The notes under the pieces: model-generated
Seen by the model: the letters and a program-made list of their open reading frames with translations, nothing else
Database searches by the model: none
Told to the model about the DNA's origin: nothing
Position numbers and translations under genes: made by a program
Shown here: piece after piece, positions 1 through 17,600 of the stretch
Layout of the letters: each line of letters starts with the position of its first letter
How positions within the stretch are numbered: position 1 is the first letter of the stretch
Assembly: GCA_949358305.1 (NCBI GenBank)
Contig: OX442314.1
Span: forward strand, 14,191,060 to 14,255,059
Origin: Strigamia acuminata
Taxonomy: Eukaryota > Arthropoda > Chilopoda > Geophilomorpha > Linotaeniidae
Direction of reading: 5' to 3'
Length of the DNA stretch: 64,000 bases

Positions 1-229
1 GATACGGGCGAATCTTGAGTTAATTACTAGAAATATTTGGATTCTGTCGTCGCATGATTCGGATTTAATTATCTTGATTGATGTGGTGATAACTTATTCT
101 AACAGGAAGTTATTTCAATTTTATAGTAATGAGTCGCTTCTTTTTTTGTCTAAAATTAACCCTACAAAGGCTAAATTTATATTTTTAAGTCACTGACACT
201 CTTAATTTTTTCCTTTCTCCTTTTTTCAG
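1..229 (+). other. hppy: hppy intron (3' part)
   Basis: AT-rich sequence ending in a pyrimidine tract and AG at 228-229, directly before the first visible coding exon of the MAP4K gene. I see no coding exon in it. The exons for the kinase glycine loop and catalytic lysine must lie upstream of the window. Confidence 0.75.
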
Positions 230-5457
<5,228 letters not shown>

Positions 5458-6815
5458 AACGATGAAAGGATTAAGTTTTCTGTGGTCTGTGTTACCATTA
5501 TTATCTCTGCATGTAATTTTTTTTTTAAAAATTTGTTTTATATATATTTTTTGTTTTCTTCTCACGAATTATGATGTGTGAACTTGTTGAAACAGAACAA
5601 TTTTACATTTAATAGTCTTAACCATGGAAACAATTTTTGTTGACTGAGCCATTCCCACCAAGATTCAGTATTTACGAACGTTAAAATATAGAAGAAACTG
5701 AAACTAAAAACGCAAAAGAGAAAAGAAAAGAAAACAGTATTGAAATGATGCCATGTTTTATTTGGAATGCGCCGGATTATTAAACACTTGTAAAATATTA
5801 AACAGGTTGTTAAACAATCTGTTTTTAAATATATATGCAATATTGAGTTGTTTACACGCTCAGCCTTGCTTTAATTGGGAACTTTGAAAAATTTTGTACT
5901 GTATGCTATTTGTCACTGTTGTCAGGATCTCAGATTTGAGCATTTAATTTCGTTATTTTTATTTAATGTTATTATTTAAAAAAAAATAGAATCCATATCG
6001 GAGCTGCTATATATTGGCGCTCAGTTAAATCATTGTGAATAATCATGCAAATAATAGTGAAATATCGCTTGTGATTGATATTAATGGTGTTTGAAAAATA
6101 GCTTTAATAAGTGAAGAGTTTATTTTGTAATGAGCAATGTTGGAATATTGTGCACGATTATTTCATTTTAATCTCCACACGTAAATAAAAAGAAACAGAA
6201 AAGATTTAAAACAATACAATAGTGTAAATATTCAATAACCGATAATAATTCTAATGATTGTCATTTTAAATTTCTGCCTATTCACTGTTGGGTATTTATA
6301 TACGTTTCTGTGATTGATAAAGATGGAATAGGAACGGAGACAAAAAAATTTGTACATATATATATATACACAAATATATATATCCTTACACATAACTGTA
6401 TATCTATATGTGAAAGGATTGATTTGCTGATGTTTTTGAGTGACAATTTTTAAACATTGGCATTGATTCATTGTTCGTTCTGAGTTTTTCATTAATTAAA
6501 GTGAAGTAAATAAGGTGCAACTTCTGATAAAAGCGAGGAATTGTTGTCTAATAAGTGATGATGTCCCTGGTTACATGCAAATTTGCTTTTTGGTATCGTA
6601 GTATTCTGCTTTCGTTTTAAGGAAAGTATGAAGCTATAATTTTTTTTTGATTATTTTATTTTTTAAAGAATGTATGTCAGATTTTTTAATGTTTACTTTT
6701 TTTGGTTAATTTTTGTCGCTGGCCAGGAACAATAGCTCCGTCTCATATCGAAACTGTTTCTATAGACATGGCTTTGAAATTTGTAAATTACGACTGTAAT
6801 AAAAATTTTAAAATG
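5458..6815 (+). other. hppy: hppy 3' UTR
   Basis: AT-rich non-coding sequence after the TAA at 5455-5457, with no ORF of note. AATAAA-type signals occur near 6183 and at 6798-6803 (AATAAA in an AT-rich context), and the second is a plausible main cleavage signal. A (TA)n-like stretch lies at 6354-6382. The exact mRNA end is inferred. Confidence 0.55.
6798..6803 (+). terminator. polyadenylation signal AATAAA
   Basis: Perfect AATAAA about 1.34 kb after the hppy stop codon and just before the next transcription unit on the same strand. Confidence 0.4.
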
Positions 6816-6849
6816 TGGTTTTATTGAATTTCAAAGATGTTTGGAAATG

Positions 6850-7134
6850 TGTGAATGATTTTATTTACATCACTTAAGCGACATAAGAGAAACAAACCAC
6901 TTCCGGAAATTCGTTAACCGGCGCGGTCAACCAAGGTAAATTTCTAGCAATAATAAGTAAAGATTTATCTTCTTTTTGGTGTCAGTATTAAATATACCGT
7001 TTGTTAACAGCATTTATTTATTTATTTTTTATTTTTTAGACTCGGAGATGTTGCCATTTGTATAAAAAGACGACGATTTTCAAAACCAACGACGACCGGC
7101 CTGGACAACAAAGAAAATGGCGACAGGGATAAAT
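6850..7134 (+). other. orphan 5' end of a + strand gene
   Basis: This looks like a transcript start with no visible body. A first exon of uncertain start ends at 6937 before a GTAAAT donor. A polypyrimidine tract and AG precede a second exon at 7040-7134. The first ATG, at 7117-7119, is in good context (AAAATGG) and opens a frame reading MATGIN, which runs into a strong donor, GTAAGT, at 7135. The next 2.6 kb is the NACHT gene on the opposite strand, so any following exon must lie far away, with the NACHT gene nested in its intron. I found no convincing downstream + strand exon. I do not recognise the protein. It could also be a non-coding RNA. Confidence 0.4.
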
Positions 7135-7261
7135 GTAAGTAAACAAAATTCGCCAATTTTATTTTTTTTAATTTAAATTACATTATGGTGTACACAATCT
7201 ACATTTTTAATTGATTTGATTTGTAAAAAAAAATGCAAGTTTAACTATTTTTTTTTCTGAC

Positions 7262-10200
7262 TTATTTCAACGTAATTTTAAATCTATTACACATTTTGAA
7301 GTATTCTCTAAAATGCAATTTACTCGTAAACGAATCATCATCTTTGCTCCCGCAAACATCGTGTTCAATTGACAACACCGATGTATCGATAACTTGTTGC
7401 CGTAAAACAATAGGCCACATGCTCAAATGGGCGCAACAAATAGAAAACGATTTCAATTTACCACTTTTTACACATTGCAACAAATCAGCAAAAACTGATC
7501 GTAATTCGGCCAAATCATCGTCAGTCGCATTCCCAACGAACAGAGTAATATTTTGAAAATTACATTTGTTTTTCTCCAGAATATATTCCTTGATCTTGTT
7601 ACAAAACGAGGCCACAGACTGAACGTTGCATTGAACCGCCCAAATAATGAAATCATTAATGGACAGTGACAAAATGCTTTCCTGAATTTCATCGATTCCC
7701 CAATACTGCTTATTGCTCCTTTTCTGCAGGTAAATCGCTAGGGTTCGCAGGTTTTGAAACGAAGACAAATTATGCCAGACTTGCGGCTTAAGCGCACTGT
7801 CGTCCACTTTCAAAACGATTTCTTGAACCGATTCGTATCCTGCCCACTCCCGCGGTTCGATTTTGTGCAACGTACACAGCAGACGAGTGGTGCAGCTCAA
7901 TACTTTCATTGTTATCGATGTTAATGCCGTGGCTGTCTCAGGATTCGAGTCATCAATGTCCAAGTAATGTAGATTCCATTGTTTATCCGACTGCATCAGT
8001 TTGACGTTGTGAAGAACGAGACACTTCTCTTGGTGAGGCGCGAACAACTCCATGTCGAATTCCAAGTTTTCTTTGGTGTTGTTCTCGAAATGGAAAAACG
8101 TTAGGCGCGAAATGTGGTCCAAGATTTTTTTGACATTTTCCACCGTGGACGAGTCCCTGAATACCAGTTGTAATTTCTCCATTTTGTTTTCCTCGGCTTG
8201 CAAGCTGGAAATGATTTTCTCGCCGGCCATTGAATCTTCGTCTTTGAACTCGCAAATTAAGTTTTGGATGTTTTCCAACCGACAGTCGTTGAAATGTTGC
8301 AAATTGGTCAATTTGAATGTATGTTTTTCGATCGTTGGTATCGACGTTAAGGAATTAAAAACCTTATTCGCTTCTTCCGTGTCGTTGATGGCGTCGCATT
8401 TGCTCAGTAGATTTCGAATATTTAAATTCTGCAGTGCGTCAATACAGGTTTGGCCGTTTGCGTTGATTTCCAATACCGGGATGGGTGTATCCGAAGGTAA
8501 TTTCATGTTAGAATTAATATAATGAATGTACTCGATTCGTCCGCTTTCGATCCCCAGTTTGATCAATTCTTCGTGTTTTGACGACAGGTAAAACGGCATC
8601 AAACTTGAATCTTCCGACTGATGTACATCGTTAGGCAAGAAATTCTTATAACTTTCGATCGTTCCGTCCTTTAATCGGCTTTCAAACATCATATTCCATA
8701 CGAGTATTTCCTGCGATGAGTACACGCTAGCGAAAGGCGCCATTTGCACGAAGAAATCCTCGGCCTTATCTTCTAAAAGTCCAATTAAAAATGGTAAAAC
8801 CAACGACGAATGTCCGTTTTCGACCACAATCGTGTTGATGTATTCCATAAAATCCTTATCAAACGAGTATTGGTTCCCTTTGAACTCGGCCACCAATCGA
8901 AATGCGACCAGAAATTCCATTAACGACCCGTGGAATATTTCGTAATAGGTTCGCTCTTTGAGTATGTAGACTTCATTATGGCGCGTCATTAGCCCGAGAC
9001 GATGCATTTCGTGCGTGAACTTGTCGCTTGCGAAGACCGACTTGTCCGGCAGATTCGGGACGAGTAATTTGCTGAAGCCACGAATGAATTCGCTAAACCC
9101 GGCCGCGGACAAGCATTTCTCGTCAAATATGTCGAATTCTTCGTTGTCAGTGTCGATGCTCAACTTGATCGCGGAGTTGACGAATTGTTTGAACAAATTG
9201 GTTTTGGTTGTGAATTTCGGTTCGGTTTCCTCGCTCACGCTGATGCCCAGAAGCCCGAGGAATAGTGGACAGTGGAATAATTCACTCAAGGAGTTCAGAA
9301 GTGGCTCGCTTTCAAGATTGGTCAAAACCGCATCTGTTACCTCGGTTGGGAAAAACTTTTCCAGGAAATTTCGGCGATTTTCTGTTGAAATTCCATGAAT
9401 TTCCACGCATTTATCGTAATTTTTCTTGTCGAGTAATTCTACCGAGTTGGGGGAATACTTGTAACCGGTTCTGCATGTAACCAACAGTGTTGATTTCGGA
9501 TTTACCGACAAAATCTGCTTGATGGATTCTAAATCCTCCGGTAACTCGTCGAGACCATCGAGTACGAATAGCGTGTTTTCGGTATTGGCATCCAATACTG
9601 CCCGAAATTGATCGTGGTTATCCGCGGAATAAATCGTAGCTAGCGCTTCTACGATGTCCTTCGCTTGAATTTGGTTCAGATTCCGTAGGGGTAATACGAA
9701 AACCAATTTAAAATTGTCGTACGACGTCGCGGAAGCCCAATCAAGAAGTATTTTGTAGCATACGGTCGATTTTCCATAGCCTTGATGTCCTTCCAATAGA
9801 ATTCTCTTCGCATTCGTGCGAAACAAGTCTTGCAATGTCACCTCAGATCCGGACGATGTGAGTTGAAATGGGACAAAATAGTCTCTGATTGGTAATTCTT
9901 CACCTGGATTTGGAATAAAACATCAATTGGTTACATTATCAATGGATCTTAACGTCATTTTAACCTTTTTTCAACCAAGATACGTGCGGTAAAACTGCCT
10001 TGTTGTAGATGAACTTGAGTTTCTTTTGTAGTTCATTTGTTTCTGCTCAAACATTTATAGTTAATAACACGATCAGAGCAAGGATATTTTATGTTTTTTT
10101 CATTTTTTTTTTTACTTTGTTCAATTCGTTTGTCTAAATCAGCTTGATTTTCCACGGAATTTTGTAGGGAATGGTCTTTGCTGGCACTTGGAGTTGGTAC

Positions 10201-10517
10201 AAGGTAGTTTGAAGTTTGGTCCACATTGTTTTGATCATTTGTAGGATCACCCCCTGAAATATATGGGAAATATTATTCATTTTCTAAACTCAGTTATTAA
10301 CCTCTCACCGTTATCTTCGCGTGTTGCTGAGTACTGATGACTGCCAGCATTATCAGCTAGCAATGGGCTTTGTTCTGCTTCAGATTCTAGTGACAATTGT
10401 AAGTTTTAAAAATTCATTAGTATGCAGTTTTTACGGCGAAAATCATTTATTTATTGGCTTATTTATTATTATTTTTTTTAATTTACCGGTTTGGCAGCAG
10501 GAACAGGAGTTTCCCAT
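7262..10517 (-). CDS. NLR-like NACHT NTPase with predicted acylated N-terminus
   Basis: Five coding exons on the - strand: 10517-10487, 10386-10309, 10253-10116, 10042-9965, 9903-7262, in phase throughout, giving 988 residues. The start ATG at 10517 encodes MGNSCSCC, an N-myristoylation consensus (Gly2, Ser6) followed by cysteines suited to palmitoylation, then an acidic dileucine stretch (EAEQSPLL). A charged linker precedes the NACHT domain: Walker A GHQGYGKST (147-155), Walker B LFVLDGLDEL (220-229) and a sensor-like LLVTCRTGY (about 248-256). A winged-helix-like stretch (PLFLGLLG) and an FHGSLMEFLVAF motif, typical of the NLR NACHT-associated region, follow. The C-terminal 450 residues lack regular leucine-rich repeats, though short LRR-like pieces occur (about 770-790). 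NLRs are cytosolic or membrane-linked innate immune sensors, but ligand and output are unknown here. No CARD, PYD or TIR domain is seen. The start is chosen by splice phase and Kozak context (AAAATGG). Confidence 0.85.
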
Positions 10518-10700
10518 TTTCGAAAAATATTTTTTTTTCCTTTAAAAAAAAAGGTGCAATTACCGGAAACTGAAATTATTTTTAAAACAAAAATGATTAA
10601 CGAAATCTTACCTCTTAAATAATGTGTGTAATTACCCAGGTGGGCGAGGAGTAGAATATTTATATTGATTGAAATAGGTTCGTCTACGTGCTGTATTCAA
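10518..10700 (-). other. NACHT gene 5' UTR exons
   Basis: The ATG exon extends upstream to an AG acceptor, giving 5' UTR at 10518-10569. A further non-coding exon ends at 10612 before a GTAAGA donor, and its transcription start is not defined. Intron 10570-10611 is only 42 bp, which makes this 5' model less certain than the coding one. Confidence 0.4.
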
Positions 10701-11616
10701 CTGTCAAGCTATTTATCAGTCATGCTACTTGCAATTGTGGTTTCATCAGGAAACCGTTATCGTTTAGATAAAAATAAAGTTTGAGATCTTGTGACTAAAC
10801 GTCAAAAGGGCGATAAAAGCTGAGATATCATTTGCCAACAATCGTGGATGGGTGTATTAATAAACCATTTAAATCGGACCTTTTAACGCATCGTGGTTGA
10901 TCGTATCAATACGAAATTAATATAAACTACGTAATGCCTTAATAGTACTCCACACAGCTGTTGCTCAGACTGGGGAAGCCAATTCCTAATTTTAGATTTT
11001 TAAAAAAAAATACGGAGTAGTTAATTTTAATTTTAACTAAAAATTTATCACATTGAATGACCAATCAGTTTTACTGATGCCATGCAAAATTATGCAAAAT
11101 AATTCTTAAGGACATTGAACTCCCTCAAGAACGAATACAAACCCTTTTAATTAATTAGCCTCTAGACTGGTCATCACGATAAATTCACAATTTTCTTTTC
11201 ACGTAGTAATGGTGTTATAACGAATAATTCATCTGAATAATGATGATCACGGTCTGGTGGCTAAAATGTCACGCATCCTCAGTGAAGAGTTAAATCTAAA
11301 CAGTTAATGGTTTTTTTTTTGTTTTTTTTTTTAAAAAAATTATTTTTAGAAAAAGAAAATTCAGATAGTGAAGTGTTTTTAAGTTTTTGTATTTGACTTA
11401 ATGGGTAGTAATTGTTTAATTTTCTGTGTCCTGTCAATGACCATGTGATTACGCTTTAATTACTTATAACACTCGAGTTTGCGACGTTGCAAGTATCAAA
11501 TAATTCAATTTCAATTTAAATAGTTTGTAAAAATTATTTAATCGTCGTATAGTTATTATATACATTATGCACAGGTGTATTTCTCTAACTAATTGAAGAA
11601 TAAATTCAATTGTTCA
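10701..11616. other. intergenic region, NACHT gene to ABCA gene
   Basis: AT-rich non-coding sequence. It should hold the NACHT gene promoter (right-hand gene flank) and the 3' UTR of the ABCA gene, since both are transcribed leftward. No ORF or repeat stands out apart from T-runs near 11311-11340. Confidence 0.5.
11537..11542 (-). terminator. ABCA polyadenylation signal (ATTAAA)
   Basis: ATTAAA on the - strand about 75 bp after the ABCA stop codon. It is the best candidate cleavage signal, because no AATAAA lies close to the stop. Confidence 0.4.
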
Positions 11617-14600
11617 TCAAACATTAGGGGTTGCTAAACTCAAAAATACCTGAAAAGAAAAAATAAGATTAATTTTTCAATTATCAGTTTTGTTATGAAG
11701 TATTACTTGATCTAATGTAGTTTGACTTAAGCTGTAATCAGCAATACCCAATTGAACTTTATTATTTTCCATTTGTTCAAATAGTTCTGATAAGATTACA
11801 TCACTTTGTGGAAAACTGAATTGGGCATAATTGCTGTGATGCTCTTTGACTGTTGCTTTTGGAAAGTGTTCATGTATGAAATCAAATATACCAGGCATGC
11901 GTTCTGCATCAATGGCTCGAATAGTTAGATAATATCCACCTCCCAACCTGAACGAATCACAAAATTATTGAAAATTTTAACAGTTTCGTCAATTTTTTTA
12001 GACCTATACCTATTTTTAAGATGTTGTACAGATCCAAAACATCTAAAACGACCTCCAACCATAATAGCCAAACGAGTGCACAGTGCTTCGCATTCTTCTA
12101 GACTAGAAATAAAATGCAAATTATCCGGAATGACAATGCATAAATAATAAGAGATTGAATGTTTCGGAGTTTAGTTGTAGCCATTTTCACACTTAATTGC
12201 TATACACTGTGCAGCTACTGTTACATTGTTTTATATTTAAAAATACATTTGCAGATTTTTTTTACAGATGAATGTATACAAGTGCAAATTCTTTTGGAAA
12301 GTCTAGACTATTTACACCATGCACTTTAGGCTGCCCTTTTATTAGAATATATATGTTATTAAAGTTTAAGTAAAATTACAATAACTAGTGTAATGGATAT
12401 AATGTTATTGCATTCAATTACCTATGTGAGGTTAATACTACACTCTGACCAAACTTCATTAAACTTAGGATGCAATTCCACAGAAAGCGTCTGGATTTTG
12501 GATCCATTCCTGTTGTTGGCTCATCCTAAATTAAAAAAAGATAAGAATCATTTTGAATTACCGCAAATTATATTATATTATATTATATTATATTATATGG
12601 TAACCACCCTGGGAGAAGTGGAGGGGGTTGAACCGTTACAACTATTCTTGCAATATATATGTGCCATAAATTTTTAAATAAAATTATGTAAATTCATTAT
12701 GATTAGCATAAGGGAGAGTTGACGAGTTCCCGAGAGACTTAAGGAATAAAATATTTGTAGAAAACATAGGAACAGGTTTGAAAAGGCGAATATTTAAATG
12801 ACAAATACAATTTGCGATGTTAAGTTTCTGAAACTAACATCGCACTTCATTTTTTTAAATAATCACTATTTTAAACATCAAAGTGATAGGCATTCAAATT
12901 GACGCCGGGGGGGGGGGGGGGGGAGGTTTGTCGGGTCGAGAAAATAAATAAACGCCCGGGCGTTAATTTGAAGCGGCAAGGAATACAAATTGTTATTTTT
13001 TTTTTTTAATTTCCAGAGTTCCGGGACATTTAAAATTGCCGAAAACTATAAACTATAAACATATATTAAGCAATGCTGTTTGTTTCGATTACTTTGGACT
13101 TATCAAGAGTAGAACACCAAGAAATAACTGTATTTTACCAGATAGAGAATGGGAGGGTTTCCAATTATTGCTATTGCAGTACATAGTTTCCGTTTATTGC
13201 CACCTGAATAAGTCCCAGCTCGTTTGTTTAAATGAGATTCAAAGTTAAGTGTTTTCACCGTCCAGTCGACAGCCTAAAAAAACAACGTAAATTGTAAATT
13301 ATTTGTGCTTTATTTAGTCATATTGAATTTGCACCTTATTTATATCTTCTCTGTGAATTCCTTTTAATCCTGCAAAAAATTTCAAATGTTCTTCGCACGT
13401 TAAAAATGGATTCAAGGCATCAAATTGCGGGCAGTAACCTAAATGTTCCCGCACTTGAGGCATTTGCGTTCTAATACTGAAGCACATAGACAAAAACCAC
13501 AGTTTATTAACTGCAGAGTGGGAAACAAACACTTAATTTTACCTGTAGCCCAATAAATAAGCGTTTCCCCCATTGCACATTACATCGCCGGTGAGCATTT
13601 TGAATGTGGTGGTTTTACCCGCACCATTTGCCCCCAGTAAACCAAAACATTCCCCCTTATTTACACCAAACGAAAGGCGATCAACAGCTCGAAGAGGTGG
13701 GTTATCAATATTAGGTGGTTTCCTGCAAAGTTTAGTTCTTATAATATTTGTGATCTTAGTAGTCCAAGAATTGGAACCATAAACCTGAAGGGGAAAAAAA
13801 AGTATTTTATTAGTATAGCACAAGAATTGCTGAAAAAACAATTCAAAATTCCTAAAAATTGATGCTAAACTAACTTTTTCTAAGTTTTGAACTCTAAGTA
13901 CAGCATCATCGTACACTCCTGCAAGGATTTTATCGCGTTCTGTTGCTACATCTTCATCTTCGTTTATACGTAGGCGATCTAACGACTCATCAGATATATG
14001 TTCTCTACGCAATGAAAAAATTCTTTTAACATTAAATGTAACTATACTCTTGTTTGATTCAAAAGGGTGGCCTTCTCCCATTGGCCGAGCCGCATTACTC
14101 CTAACTCCAGTCTGTATTACTACCACTAGGAGAAGTAGTTTTTATTTTTACTATGTTTTGTGAATGCTATTACCATTTAAATTGATATAATTTTAATTCT
14201 ATTTTATTATAAAATGTTATTTCCATGTAGGAAATAAAGTTTCATGCACAAATAAATGTAAAACTCATATTTGTTCTGTTTATTGGTTGTTTTGTCTGGA
14301 AAGCACAATATTTTGAAATTTTGGCTGTAACCTAGGCAATCGATTACAATGTCTGTACATTGTAATGCATTTCTGGTGTTTTGGGTCTATATTTTTGGTT
14401 CACTACACCAGTGATACGGCTCGGCCAATGGGAGAAGGCCACCCTTTTGAGTCGAACAAGAGTATAGTTGTAATACAGTGAGTCCCCTACATACGAACAT
14501 TCGAGCTACGAACTTTCAGAGACATGAACTTCCAATTTCGCAACAGTGCATAAGTTACAATTTTTCCACCTTGTTCACCTATGTTGGACTTTGAAACAAT

Positions 14601-17600
14601 TTGACTTGGGAACGCATTCTCGGAACAGAACTCGTTCGTATGTAGGAGGCTCACTGTACCTGGCTTACTTTGATTTGTAAAAGAATTTGTATTCAATCAT
14701 AATTGTCATAAAAAAACTGACTACACTAATTATTAGCAAGCAAACAATATTCCGTCCCACAAAGTCCCACTGTAATGGCTCAGCTATCGAGACGAAACCT
14801 GCAGAATTACAAAATGAGATATTACAAGTTTTATTCTTACAATAAATTATTTAAGTTATACCAAACGCCTGAAGAGCTTCAGTCGCTTGTTGATGAGTTT
14901 TCAATTCAATCAATCCACGTCCAAGACAGTATTGAGGGAACACTAGAAACGCTTGTCGCAAAATTATATATATCTCCAATAAATCCTAGAAAAAGTGTTT
15001 TAACCACCATTAGATATCATTACATTTCTACATCAAATTGTGACCCAGCAAACCCAATCATCGAATTTTCAAATCATTTGATAATTTTTTAGTTTGCTGA
15101 GATACATGTAATTGCTTTACTTCATCTTCGTATTGAAATAATTCTAATACAAATGTGGATAAAGTCGTCGCAATACCAATAAATAAATTGGTACATGACA
15201 AAGCCACAAAAGCCAAGCTGGGTACGGAAAAGACAAAGCAAAATGAATACATCAGCGGAATAGTTGCTAATCTGGAAATGAATCAGCGCGTGAAATCGGT
15301 TTCAAACGTTTTCAACATTAGATTTTGTAAGCACCCATAACAAACCAGCAATAAAATAACGGGAGTAAAGTTCTTATTTGATGTATAACCAGAATCATCA
15401 AATGTTACAAAAATTATGACACATAAGAGAACTGTTATCATGTATGTTACCTGCAACGAAACAGTCATCACATTCCATAAGGGCAATTGCTATAATTATT
15501 AAAGCATTACTTACGAAATCCCAAAAATAGTTAACAGACCAATATACGATTGGTTTGACACCGCTAATTATTTGCAAGTGTTTAAATTTGGTAATCCGTT
15601 CATTTATCAAGAACAGGACGAAACTAGCAGGCACAAACGACATGGCGAACACAATGCTAACAGATTGCAATAGCGTAAAGAATCCATAATTTCTGAAATG
15701 GGCAAACATTTGATTTTTCACTCAAATAAGAGGTTGCTCGATCGTACTGTATACTATCAAATGCTTGCTCAGCTGAAAAGCTAAGCGGATGATTTATAGC
15801 ACTAATGCCGTAGGACTTGGAGTCGTTTTTGTCCTTTAACGCAGCTCGCAATATAACATTATTGATGGCATTAAAATATGCCGGTACCGATTCCAAATTT
15901 CTATTATTAAACCACACCTAAAAATGCAATCATATTTATTTCAATTGCGACATTTACTTTTTAATTTTGTAAATTAATGACCTTAATATTACCATGGTCT
16001 GCTGGCAGTGTACAAACGTTAGTGGGTTCAGTTGAAGAATTTAGACCAGTTTGCCACACATCCAACCATTCGCACCAGTTTACCCGAGTTTCGAGGTCGT
16101 GATGACCAATAGTGTAACCACCTTGCCTGTTTTTATATAAAAAAAAAAAAAATCAAAATCAGAATAATTTTATTATTAAATTAAAAGAAACTTTATAGTT
16201 GGGGCGTGAAAATCGATTACAGAGACTCAACATACCGTACAAAATTGCAATTTTACGAGGCCTTTGGTTTTTTCCCCCTTTTTGTCCCCCGCGAACCTAA
16301 TCCAACCAATTTTTTTAAATGTAATTTGAGATTGGGCTGTTGCAGTAGATTTAGTCGCAGTATGTACGTGTTCCCTTATAATTTTCATGTACCTATTTAA
16401 ATAATGTATTTTGTGTGTTCTTTTTATCCAGTTGGTGACGTTTTGGCTAGTGACATTTGTCAGGTAGTCATCAGTGCCCAGTAAAATTGTTGGTAACTTT
16501 TGGTTTTCTAGCTCTGTTGGGCACGTCAGAATTCCAACCGAACAGTTACAGGTTGCATTAAAAAGATGATGCAATGGCTGGGGCGCTTTCAGTATTGAGG
16601 GACTGTCCTTTAATCCTATACATTCCCTGAAAAATGAAGAGATTTTCATTATCAATTTATCGCAGATTAATTTTTAATTTGCATACAAGTCCAAGGGCAG
16701 GCCGGTAACGCATCTTGTTCCTAAATGCGGCATGTTGACGAGCGCGTCAATGTATGATTTAGTTAAATCAATTTTGTTAAATATTTGGCTGTAATCGAAA
16801 GAATGCGAACTGATTTGTATCATTTTAATCAAATTTATGTTGTGAAAAAATCTTACCTAAAGAATATGTAATTTCGTTTCGGTGGATGATGATATAAGTG
16901 CAATTCCATAGGTGGGTAACTTGTTATTGGTGGTATAATAACTGTCATGACGAAGGCAGCGCATATAAAAATAGCAGGTAGAATAATCTAGTTGGTAAAA
17001 AAATATATATATACATTTTTTTTAAATCGCAATGAAATTGTGAATTGAAGTAAACTTGCCTCGGCAAATATGGATTTCGGATTGCGGGTGGTGTTGTAAA
17101 ATTTTTTCATACTCAGTGCTCGGAACTGCTGAATCAGTAAAGGCGACCCAGTTATTTTCCTTAATACTGGAACGTCCGTTCCCTGCCGTGGCTCTTGTAG
17201 AACTTCTATAAATTAATTAATTTATTAATTTATACGAATTTGGAATTTATTTTTCTCCGTACCATGGCTGTCTGTGGAAGTATTTTCAACACTTTCACAC
17301 ACTTTGAGAAATATCTAAATCAATCAATCAAAATTGTGATTAATTACTGCTCGAGTTTAATTAGCATAATTATACTTAACCTCTTCTAATTTAGAATCCG
17401 AGATTCCAAATTCAGTTATTCCTAAATCGTCCTTATATTTCTCCAAGTCATTCAACAGTGGTTTAAATTTTTCCACATGGACAAAAGGTAAAATAAACGT
17501 CAGTTCGTTACCAACATCTTCCTTTAATTCAACATTAGGAACATATTTCTTGAAAAAATCCGTCATTTTTGACGAAACATCTTTATCTGTTTTTCAAGCA

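Noticed and set aside
8052-8522. 156-codon + strand ORF
   Set aside because: Antisense to the NACHT coding exon, whose frame is strongly supported by motifs.
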